In this document: piece after piece, positions 44,068 through 51,030 of the stretch
Layout of the letters: every line of letters begins with the position of its first letter
Numbering within the stretch: the first letter of the stretch is position 1
Source of the DNA: Natrinema saccharevitans
Lineage (GTDB): Archaea > Halobacteriota > Halobacteria > Halobacteriales > Natrialbaceae
NCBI RefSeq assembly: GCF_001953745.1
Contig: NZ_LWLN01000001.1
Coordinates: 1,922,001-1,986,000 of the forward strand
Length of the DNA stretch: 64,000 nucleotides
Direction: 5' to 3'
Made by a program: the position numbers and the translations under genes
The notes under the pieces: generated by a model
The model's input: only the letters and a program-made list of their open reading frames with translations
What the model was told of the DNA's origin: nothing
Databases searched by the model: none

Positions 44068-46140
44068 TTAGTCTTCCATCTCGGTCTTGGCGACCTCCGC
44101 GCCGGCGAACTCGAGGACCTCCTTCGCGCCGCCTTCGGAGTAGCCCTGTTCGATCAGCGCGTCGATCCACGCGGAGCGTTCGTCGTCGTCGAACTCGTTG
44201 GCCGACACCAGCGCGGAGAAGTTGATGTTGTGTTTCTTGTCCTCCCAGAGCTTGCGTTCCAGGGCGCGGCGCAGGCGCTCGTTGTCCTGGGGATTGAACG
44301 CCTCGCCTTCGCGAGCGCGCCGCGAGACCCAGTTCGAGACCTCCTGTCGGAAGTCCTCCTTGCGGTCCTCGGGGATGTCGAGTTTCTCCTCGACCGACCG
44401 CAGGAACGTCTCGTCGGGTTCCTGCTCGCGGCCCGTCAACTCGTCCTCGATGGTGTCGTCGTCGATGTAGGCCATCACGTGGTCCATGTACTTCTCGCCC
44501 TGGCGCTGGATCTCGTCGATGTCGTAGGCCAGCGCGTGGCGGACGTCCTCGATGGCCCGTTCCTTGTACTCCTCGCGGACCGTCTCGAGGTAGCGGTAGT
44601 ACTGCTCGAAGTTGTCCTCGGGGATGGAACCGTGGTGCTCTAAGTTCTCCTCGAAGAAGTTGAAGACGGTCAGCGGCGAGAGGAACCCGCGCTGGCGGTG
44701 TTTGGAGTCCATGATCGCCTCGGCGATCTCGTCGCCGATAAAACGCGGCGAGACCCCGACCATGCCCTCGCCGATCTCGGCCTTCTGCTCGGCTTCCTCG
44801 CGGAGCTTCTTGGTGTCGATGTCGTCGCCCTCGTCGATCTCGCCGTTGTAGGCCTTGGCCTTCGAGAGCAGCCCGACGGTCTCGGTGTCGGGATCTTCGA
44901 TCCGCGTGAGGACGCCGAACAGGCCCGCCATCTCCAACGTGTGTGGCTCGACGTTGATGTCGGGAACGTCGGCGTTGTTCAGCATCTTCTCGTAGATGCT
45001 GGCCTCGTCCTCGTAGGAGAGGACGTAGGGGAAGTCGATCCGCTTGGTGCGGTCGTTGAAGGCCTCCATCTTCTCGTCGCCTTTCTTGTCCTTGTACTCG
45101 GGCATGTTCGTCCGGCCGACGATCACCTGGTCGATGTCGATCCGGGGGTTGTTCTTGGGCTTGATCGTCTGCTCCTGGGTCGCGTGGAGGAAGTCGTAGA
45201 GGAACTCCCGCTGGAGTTTGAGCAGTTCCTCGCCGCTGAAGATACCGCGGTTCGCGTTACAGAAGGCACCCGAGTAGTCGAACGCGCGCGGGTCGCTCTC
45301 GCCGTAGATGGCGATCTTCGAGTAGTTGACGTCGCCGGTGAGTTCGGTCTCGTCCTGGTTCTTCTTGTCCTTGGGCTCGAAGGTCTCGAGGCCCTGTCGC
45401 TTGTTCTCGTCGGCGACGAAGCGGACGATCTCGACGTGGTTTTCGAGGACCTGCTGGAGGTCGTCCTCGTAGTACGCCAGCAGTTTGTCCATGTAAAACT
45501 CGCTCTCGGGATCGAGCGCCTGCTCGTTCTGGATGGTGTAGGGGGCATCGAGGTTCTCGTTGAGGTCGTCGATGACCCGCTGGCGCTGCTCGAGCGGCAG
45601 GAGGACGAGCGGGTCCTGGTTCATCGGGGACCGGACCGTGTCGTCGGCCGGGTCCTGGTCTTGAATCACGTCACAGAGGTTCGTCCACCGGAAGGTGTAC
45701 ATCCGGCCGTCCTCGCGGAGCGTGTAGTCCTCGAAGTACCGCCGGACCTGCTTGTCGAAGTGGGACTTCCCGGAGCCGACCGGCCCCAGCAGGAGCTTGA
45801 TCCGCCGTTCCGGCCCGAGCCGGCGGGCACCCGATTTGACCTTGTTGACGAACTCGTGGATCGACTGGTGGATCACCTTCCCGTAGAAGGTGTTCTCGCC
45901 GCCACCGAGCGGATCCTCGCTGGCGAGTTGGTACTCGACCATCCCTTCGGTCTCGTCGTAGGTGGTGCCGTAGTAGTCGAACATGTCCGCGACGCGCTGA
46001 TGGGCGTTGCGGGCCACCTTCGGGTCTTCGTACACCTCCTCGAGGTACCAGTCGAAGGACTTGGTCTCCCGCAGGTCCGCGGGCATCGACTCTTTGTAAT
46101 CGGTACTGAGCTGCTCGAGTGTCTCGATGTCACCGGTCAT
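44068..46140 (-). CDS. prkA: PrkA-type serine protein kinase, canonical paralogue
   Basis: The 690-residue protein is the closer match to bacterial PrkA/YeaG. It has FYGKVIHQSIHEFVNKVKSGARRLGPERRIKLLLGPVGSGKSHFDKQVRRYFEDY with Walker A GPVGSGKS (residues 119-126), YSGAFCNANRGIFSGEELLKLQREFLYDFLHATQEQ, DQVIVGRTNMPEY, and the C-terminal helical kinase-like domain (EKYMDHVMAYIDDDTIEDELTGREQEPDETFLRSVEEKLDIP). It heads the operon prkA-prkA paralogue-yeaH-spoVR. A 581-base upstream region suggests complex control. Confidence 0.95.
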   Translation of the reverse strand: MTGDIETLEQLSTDYKESMPADLRETKSFDWYLEEVYEDPKVARNAHQRVADMFDYYGTTYDETEGMVEYQLASEDPLGGGENTFYGKVIHQSIHEFVNKVKSGARRLGPERRIKLLLGPVGSGKSHFDKQVRRYFEDYTLREDGRMYTFRWTNLCDVIQDQDPADDTVRSPMNQDPLVLLPLEQRQRVIDDLNENLDAPYTIQNEQALDPESEFYMDKLLAYYEDDLQQVLENHVEIVRFVADENKRQGLETFEPKDKKNQDETELTGDVNYSKIAIYGESDPRAFDYSGAFCNANRGIFSGEELLKLQREFLYDFLHATQEQTIKPKNNPRIDIDQVIVGRTNMPEYKDKKGDEKMEAFNDRTKRIDFPYVLSYEDEASIYEKMLNNADVPDINVEPHTLEMAGLFGVLTRIEDPDTETVGLLSKAKAYNGEIDEGDDIDTKKLREEAEQKAEIGEGMVGVSPRFIGDEIAEAIMDSKHRQRGFLSPLTVFNFFEENLEHHGSIPEDNFEQYYRYLETVREEYKERAIEDVRHALAYDIDEIQRQGEKYMDHVMAYIDDDTIEDELTGREQEPDETFLRSVEEKLDIPEDRKEDFRQEVSNWVSRRAREGEAFNPQDNERLRRALERKLWEDKKHNINFSALVSANEFDDDERSAWIDALIEQGYSEGGAKEVLEFAGAEVAKTEMED

Positions 46141-46721
46141 GGTATCGTTGAGTGGGGTCCCCCCGTTCGCGGTCGTCCGTGATCGCGCGGAGCGCAAGCG
46201 GACGTCTTCGACCAGCCGAGGCGTCTCGCGGCCGAACCGTCGGAATCCGTCGCCTCGCTGTACCCGACGCGAGCGTCGAACTCGTCGGGCTCCTCGAGGG
46301 ACGCTCGGGGAGCGTACTCCGTTCGTGGGCGGCGTCGTAGCGTGTCATTTGTCACCTATCATCACTCTTCGTTGTGCAACACCGTGTGGGGGTCGAGCAA
46401 CGGTGCGCCGGGGACGGGCGCGGAGTGGATCGATCCGGCGATCGGATACCGATAGTATTTAATGAGTGAGTAATCCAGCTACTTAACCTTAGCCCCAAAA
46501 GGTATTTGTCAGAACCTCTTTCCGCGCGATTTTTACCAGAAACATATATTGGGCATAGGTATCATACACCACATTCGGACGATTGCGACATAAGTTGCCA
46601 GCCTGCACAGGCAGCGTGGGCTCGCGCGCGCCAGCTCGCGGTCGCGTCGATTCACCGGGTCACCCGCACTCCCGGCCACCGCGACGACGGGGATTTAGGG
46701 GCGGGGTCCCTACCGGAAGCC
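46141..46721. other. Divergent intergenic region upstream of the PrkA operon
   Basis: This 581-base gap has a GC-rich half next to prkA and an AT-rich half around 46440-46570. On the minus strand a TTAAATACT element near 46452-46460 could start a long prkA leader. On the plus strand acatatattgg near 46541-46551 is TATA-like but no gene starts shortly after it. A GTG-initiated frame of 72 codons (46137-46355, minus) ends in an ATGA overlap with prkA, but only its first half looks protein-like. I do not call it a gene. Confidence 0.4.
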
Positions 46722-47153
46722 ATGTCGGATTCGGCCGCTGACGACGGGGGTATCGACTCGCGACTCCCCGAGGCCTGGCAGGTCTGGAGTCGGGGCGAGG
46801 ACGGCCGGCTCGTCCTGGCGTACCGACCGGACGTCTTCGACGCCGCGGACTTTCCCGCGGCGTGTCTGCCGACGCTGTATCTCACCCACGGCAAGCGAAC
46901 CCGACGGCCCGGCGTTCACCCCGGCGACACCGCCGACACCGCGGACTGGTTCGTCACGCTCTATCTCGAGCCCGACGTCTCGCTGGACGAGACGCTGCGG
47001 TACCCGACCCGGGAAGCCGCCCTCGAGAAAACGATCGAACTCGCCCGGCGGTTCGACGACGGCGAGATCGACTACCGCGACCTGTATCAGGTTCCCCGCG
47101 AGGAGTACTTCGAGCGACTCGACGACCTCACCGGCGACGGGGGCGGAGACTGA
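46722..47153 (+). CDS. DUF5820-like haloarchaeal protein
   Basis: The 143-residue acidic protein has a compact core (LPEAWQVWSRGEDGRLVLAYRPDVFDAADFPAACLPTLYLTHGKRTRRPG, then WFVTLYLEPDVSLDETLRYPTREAALEKTIELARRFDDGEIDYRDLYQVPREEYFERL). I recall this as DUF5820, restricted to halophiles and uncharacterised. The ATG at 46722 is chosen because the longer open frame upstream is not protein-like and a weak gatttaggg element precedes this start. No motif suggests an enzyme. Confidence 0.82.
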   Translation: MSDSAADDGGIDSRLPEAWQVWSRGEDGRLVLAYRPDVFDAADFPAACLPTLYLTHGKRTRRPGVHPGDTADTADWFVTLYLEPDVSLDETLRYPTREAALEKTIELARRFDDGEIDYRDLYQVPREEYFERLDDLTGDGGGD

Positions 47154-47238
47154 ACAGCTCTCGAGGCGGTGAGCAACCGGGCCGTCGCGGCCGCTTCGGG
47201 ACGTGACCCTTAACCGCCAGTGGCAACTATCGGTTACT

Positions 47239-47685
47239 ATGTCGACCGTTACGCTCGTCGGGTCCCGGCTGACCGAGCCGGGGACCGAGTTCATCTACGA
47301 GGGCGAAGCCGACGCCTGTGCCGGTTGTCCGTACCGGAGTCAATGTCTCAATCTCTCACCCGGGACCAAGTACCAGATCACGTCGATCCGCGAGAACGCC
47401 CAGACGCTCGAGTGTGCCATGCACGACGGCGGGGTTCGGGCGGTCGAGGTCGAGCCGGTCTCCGTGCGCGCGAACATCACGACGAAGGGCGCCTTCGCCG
47501 GCAGCAAGACCAGCCTCCCCGGCCCCTGTCCCTACGTCGAGTGTCCGAGCCACGAGTACTGCGACCCCGACGGCGTCTCGTTCGACGAGGAGTACCGCAT
47601 CGCCGAGATCGTCGGCGAGCCGCCACACGAGGTCTGTCACCTCGATCGGTCGCTCGAGCTGGTCGAACTCGAGACCAACGAGTGA
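47239..47685 (+). CDS. UPF0179 family cysteine-rich protein
   Basis: The 148-residue protein matches UPF0179: STVTLVGSRLTEPGTEFIYEGEADACAGCPYRSQCLNLSPGTKYQITSIREN, then PGPCPYVECPSHEYCDPDGVSFDEEYRIAEI. Ten cysteines fall in two CxxC-x5-C-like clusters plus others, suggesting a metal centre such as an Fe-S cluster. The family is widespread in euryarchaea with no known function. The start at 47239 fits family N-termini; the twelve upstream codons are discarded. Confidence 0.93.
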   Translation: MSTVTLVGSRLTEPGTEFIYEGEADACAGCPYRSQCLNLSPGTKYQITSIRENAQTLECAMHDGGVRAVEVEPVSVRANITTKGAFAGSKTSLPGPCPYVECPSHEYCDPDGVSFDEEYRIAEIVGEPPHEVCHLDRSLELVELETNE

Positions 47686-47724
47686 TCGCGTCGAAAACCG
47701 CCGCGCTGCCCTCGCCGTCCGGAC

Positions 47725-48075
47725 CTACGCCTCGAGCGCGCTCTCCTCGAGCCAGCTGCCCGCCCAGCACTCGATCTCGCTGAAGACCGGCTCGAGGGAC
47801 TCGCCCTTGTCGGTGAGGCTGTAGAAGGTGGCGACGGGGGCGTCCTCTTCGATGCGTCGTTCGACGAAGCCCATCTCCCCCAGATCGTCGAGGACCCGCG
47901 AGAGGGTGCGGGCGTTCGCGCCCGTCGAGCGCTTGAGTTCGTTGAAGCGCTGTTCGCCGTCCAGTAGCTCGTGGAGTACCGCCAGTCGCCACTGGGAGCC
48001 GATCTGCTCGAGGGAGGCGATCACGGGACAGGCGCTATCGTCCTCTTCGCGGGTTTCAGGTCGTTGAGATGCCAT
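47725..48075 (-). CDS. HxlR family winged-helix regulator
   Basis: The 116-residue regulator has the HxlR pattern: CPVIASLEQIGSQWRLAVLHELLDGEQRFNELKRSTGANARTLSRVLDDLGEMGFVERRI, with Cys16 in the usual position and a wing ending PVATFYSLTDKGESLEPVFSEIECWAGSWLEES. HxlR proteins bind palindromic sites as dimers and often respond to aldehydes or redox stress. It is divergent from the flavin reductase gene (124-base gap), a common pairing that makes that gene its likely target. Confidence 0.93.
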   Translation of the reverse strand: MASQRPETREEDDSACPVIASLEQIGSQWRLAVLHELLDGEQRFNELKRSTGANARTLSRVLDDLGEMGFVERRIEEDAPVATFYSLTDKGESLEPVFSEIECWAGSWLEESALEA

Positions 48076-48198
48076 CGAGTATCGACGACTACGTCGCGAA
48101 CCGTTTTAGTAGTTCGGATCCGAATCGGGTATCATTGTGTTAGTCGATTGCGCGCGGCTATCGGCAGCGCCGACGCCGACCCGACGGGTGAGACGGCG

Positions 48199-48827
48199 AT
48201 GACCGACGACGGAACGGCCGGGGGCGACGATTCCGCGGCCCTCGAGATCGACGCTACCGACCACGACGGCTCGCTGTACCGAATCCTCTCGAGTGCGGTC
48301 GTCCCGCGGCCGATCGCGTGGGTGAGTACCACGGACGGGGACGGCGTCGACAACCTCGCGCCGTACAGTTTCTTCACCGTGGCGTCGGTCGATCCGCCGG
48401 TCTTGCTGTTCGCGCCGGTCGACGGGGCCGACGGGTTCAAGGACACGCCCCGGAACGCCCGCGACACCGGCGAGTTCGTCGTCAATCTCGTCACGGAGGA
48501 CCTCGCCGAAGCGATGAACGAGACCAGCGCCACGCTGCCGGCCGCGGAAAGCGAGTTCGACCACGCCGGCCTCGAGCGCGCCGCCTCGAGCGCGGTCGAC
48601 GTGCCGCGGGTCGCGGGCGCGAAGGTCGCATTCGAGTGTACCTCCACGACCTCGTCGACGTCGGCGGCTCGACGCTCGTACTGGGCGAAGTCGAACACGT
48701 TCACCTGAAAGAGTCGGTGACGACCGACGGGAAGATCGACGTCGACGAGATCGACGCCCTCGGCCGGCTGGCGGGGAGCCGGTACGCCCGAACCGGGGAT
48801 CGGTTCTCGCTCGAACGGCCGCCATAA
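48199..48827 (+). pseudogene. Flavin reductase-like gene with frameshift
   Basis: The first part reads as a DIM6/NTAB-family flavin reductase: SLYRILSSAVVPRPIAWVSTTDGDGVDNLAPYSFFTVASVDPPVLLFAPV and DTGEFVVNLVTEDLAEAMNETSA. After VAFECT the frame goes to low-quality sequence and stops at 48708. The true ending continues in the next frame as LHDLVDVGGSTLVLGEVEHVHLKESVTTDGKIDVDEIDALGRLAGSRYARTGDRFSLERPP, stopping at 48825-48827. One base restored at about 48639-48643 joins them. If real, the FMN-binding dimer is probably lost. Confidence 0.85.
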
Positions 48828-48940
48828 CCGAGTATTCAGTAGTAACTTTTCTCTCAGGTACCGCGACCACCGTTCGGTAAGCGTCTCGGTCTCGACTCCG
48901 AATCTACAGCCGGACCGAACACGGACGACGAAGAGGGAGA

Positions 48941-48960
48941 GGATATATCCACACGTACGT
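48941..48960 (+). promoter_or_regulatory. Palindromic promoter of the RHH/RelE pair
   Basis: A perfect palindrome ggatatatcc (48941-48950) at the TATA distance from the ATG at 48974 is followed by a second palindrome acgtacgt (48953-48960) near the predicted start of transcription. This layout fits autorepression by a ribbon-helix-helix antitoxin. Confidence 0.5.
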
Positions 48961-48973
48961 AAAGCATTCGTGT

Positions 48974-49270
48974 ATGTCGAACGCTGATACCGGGGCCGGG
49001 GATAACGGGCCGAACACGGTGCAGATCAATCTCCGGCTGAGCGAGGCGTTCCTCGAGGACATCGATACGACGTGGAAAGAACAGGGATTCAACTCTCGGA
49101 GCGAGTTCCTTCGGTATGCGGCTCGCGATGCGGTGAAACACCCCGAGTTCTCACGGGAAGGGTGGAAACAGATCGCGGCGAGCGAACACGAACTTCGGTC
49201 GGGAAGCGCGGAGTTAGTTTCTCGAGAGGACGTCGTAGAAATGATGGGGCGGGACGAGGATGCCGAGTAA
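48974..49270 (+). CDS. Ribbon-helix-helix (CopG-like) antitoxin
   Basis: The 98-residue protein has an N-terminal RHH domain: VQINLRLSEAFLEDIDTTWKEQGFNSRSEFLRYAARDAVKHPEF, with the beta strand QINLRL and two helices. The C-terminal part (EHELRSGSAELVSREDVVEMMGRDEDAE) would bind the toxin. It overlaps the downstream RelE-like frame by 11 bases, the classic antitoxin-toxin arrangement, and has palindromic DNA in its promoter. Confidence 0.88.
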   Translation: MSNADTGAGDNGPNTVQINLRLSEAFLEDIDTTWKEQGFNSRSEFLRYAARDAVKHPEFSREGWKQIAASEHELRSGSAELVSREDVVEMMGRDEDAE

Positions 49271-49544
49271 CGACGACTGGACCAGGAAGTTTACCCCGCG
49301 AGCCGCCGACCAGTTCGACGGACTCGAGTCACGCGTCCAGGACCGTATCGTTTCGAAACTCGACGATGTCGTGGATTCGGCGTGACGGACGCCGGACGAC
49401 TTCCTCGAACCGTTGACCGGCGGTCCGTTCTCCAAACTCCGAGTCGGGCAGTATCGCCTCGCTTGCGTCCTCGATCGTGGAGAGGGGGTCCTCGAAGTAC
49501 ACCGGATCGAACACCGCAGCGGCGCGTACACCGCCGACGATTGA
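49260..49544 (+). pseudogene. RelE/ParE-like toxin gene with an in-frame stop
   Basis: The frame starts MPSNDDWTRKFTPRAADQFDGLESRVQDRIVSKLDDVVDSA and meets TGA at 49383-49385. It then continues in the same frame as RTPDDFLEPLTGGPFSKLRVGQYRLACVLDRGEGVLEVHRIEHRSGAYTADD to a stop at 49542-49544. The whole is a normal RelE-family toxin of 94 codons if the TGA replaces TGG (Trp, commonly found before R-x-P-D-D-F in relatives as I recall them). The basic strand KLRVGQYRLA and the C-terminal HR are intact. The toxin is probably inactive. Confidence 0.82.
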
Positions 49545-49573
49545 GTATCGGCGGACGGTCTGTCCTGCTCGTA

Positions 49574-49993
49574 CTAGTGAGCGGTCCGTTCGTCCTCGAG
49601 CAGCGTCTCGAGGTTCTCCAGCGCCCGCAGATAGACGGGAACCGTCCCCGCGGCGTGGACGGGGAGTTCGAACGCGATCCGACACCGCCGTTCGCCGAGG
49701 TCATCGACGCGGTGTCCGGCGGCGGGAATCCCGGTCACGCGCCAGGTCCAGCGCCGTTCCGTACGCGACGTGATTCGAAACGGTACCCACGCGCCCGGCA
49801 CGCGGAGCCGTCCCCTCGTGTCGGGGCGGAGTCGCCGGTCGGTCGCCTCGACGCCGTTGACCAGCGGCGACCACTCCGGCCAGCGGGTCGTGTCGACGAG
49901 GACGTCCCAGGCCTCGGCCGCGGGGACCGAGAGGACGTGTGACACCTCGAGGCGGCGGCCGTCCGGCGTCGTCGCGGTTCGGACTCGAGTCAT
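49574..49993 (-). CDS. SRPBCC family protein
   Basis: The 139-residue protein has a START/Bet v1-like pattern: an N-terminal strand (RLEVSHVLSVPAAEAWDVLVDTTRWPEWSPLVNGVEATDRRL), a middle beta sheet (GRLRVPGAWVPFRITSRTERRWTWRVTGIPAAGHRVDDLGERRCRIAFELPV) and a long C-terminal helix (VPVYLRALENLETLLEDE). These proteins bind hydrophobic ligands or act as cyclases/dehydratases; ligand unknown. It converges on the broken toxin gene. Confidence 0.87.
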   Translation of the reverse strand: MTRVRTATTPDGRRLEVSHVLSVPAAEAWDVLVDTTRWPEWSPLVNGVEATDRRLRPDTRGRLRVPGAWVPFRITSRTERRWTWRVTGIPAAGHRVDDLGERRCRIAFELPVHAAGTVPVYLRALENLETLLEDERTAH

Positions 49994-50112
49994 TGGTGGT
50001 TCTACGTCGTCGACGACAATGGGAGTTCGGACGGTTCGCCGACCTGGTGTCGGACCTGACTGTCGCCAGCCACTAGACTTTACTGGGGCGGCCCCCTCCG
50101 TCGGCGTAACGA

Positions 50113-51030
50113 ATGGCGATACTCGAAGTGGACGACCTCCGGAAGGAGTACGGCGGCTTCGTCGCCGTCGAGGGCAGTTCCTTCGACATCGAACGCGGCG
50201 AGGTCTTCGGCGTCGTCGGTCCCAACGGCGCGGGCAAGACGACGACGCTGAAGATGCTGGCCGGGCTGATCGAACCCACGGCCGGCACCGCCGTCGTCGC
50301 CGGCCACACCCCGGGTGAGCGCGAGATGCAGCGCCGACTCGGCTTCCTCCCCGAGGAGTCCCCGCTCTACGAGGAGATGACCGCCGTCGGCTACCTCGAG
50401 TTCTTCGCGGACCTCTACGACGTGCCCGCGGACGCGGCCGCCGAGCGGATCCACGACACGCTGGACCGGCTCGATCTCGAACACCGGGAGCGACGGATCG
50501 GCAACATGTCCAAGGGGATGCAGCGGAAGGTCGCGATCGCTCGCGCCCTCGTGAACGACCCCGACGTGTTGATCTTCGACGAGCCCGCCTCGGGACTGGA
50601 CCCGCTGACGACCAACTACATCATCGAGTTCACTCGGGAGCTAAGCGACGAGGGGAAGACGATCGTCTTCAGCGCGCACAACCTCTTTCACGTCGAGAGC
50701 ATCTGCGACCGGCTCATCATCATGAACGACGGCCGGATCGTCGCCCGCGGTACGCTCGAGGCGATCCGCGAGGCCCACGGCGGTACCGAGTACCACGTCT
50801 ACGCGACGGCCGACGGTAGCGACGGGCCGGCGGCCGCCGACTCGCCGATCGCGGCCACCGAGGAGAACGGCCAGGTCCGCCACGTCGTCCCCGACATGGC
50901 CGCCGTCGAGGCCGTTCGCGAGGCCGTCGAGGCCGGCGGCGGCCGCGTGACCGACATCCAGACGAAGACCCCGAGCCTCGAGGAGATCTTCCTCGAGGTG
51001 GCCAGCGAACCGGAGGAGACGGAGGCGTGA
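50113..51030 (+). CDS. ABC transporter ATP-binding protein (NatA-like)
   Basis: The 305-residue ATPase has Walker A GPNGAGKT, the Q-loop region RRLGFLPEESPLYEEMTAVGYLEFFADLY, the signature NMSKGMQRKVAIARAL, Walker B LIFDEP and the switch His in FSAHNLFHVE. The C-terminal extension (VTDIQTKTPSLEEIFLEVASE) is typical of drug/Na+/lipid-type exporters. It drives the two permeases encoded next, with which it forms an operon through a GTGA overlap. The 25-base AT-rich stretch at about 50075 may be the promoter. Confidence 0.95.
   Translation: MAILEVDDLRKEYGGFVAVEGSSFDIERGEVFGVVGPNGAGKTTTLKMLAGLIEPTAGTAVVAGHTPGEREMQRRLGFLPEESPLYEEMTAVGYLEFFADLYDVPADAAAERIHDTLDRLDLEHRERRIGNMSKGMQRKVAIARALVNDPDVLIFDEPASGLDPLTTNYIIEFTRELSDEGKTIVFSAHNLFHVESICDRLIIMNDGRIVARGTLEAIREAHGGTEYHVYATADGSDGPAAADSPIAATEENGQVRHVVPDMAAVEAVREAVEAGGGRVTDIQTKTPSLEEIFLEVASEPEETEA

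Noticed and set aside
41970..44225. Long open frame (about 750 codons) on the plus strand opposite the PrkA paralogue
   Set aside because: It is the mirror of a high-GC coding strand; it is Val/Arg/Leu-rich with no motifs, while the minus strand encodes a recognisable PrkA.
46137..46355. 72-codon GTG frame ending in an ATGA overlap with prkA
   Set aside because: The overlap is suggestive, but the second half is Arg/Gly/Pro-rich and unlike a protein, and the start codon is weak.
46506..46721. N-terminal extension of the DUF5820-like protein by 72 codons
   Set aside because: The added sequence crosses an AT-rich region and is not protein-like; the ATG at 46722 fits the family.
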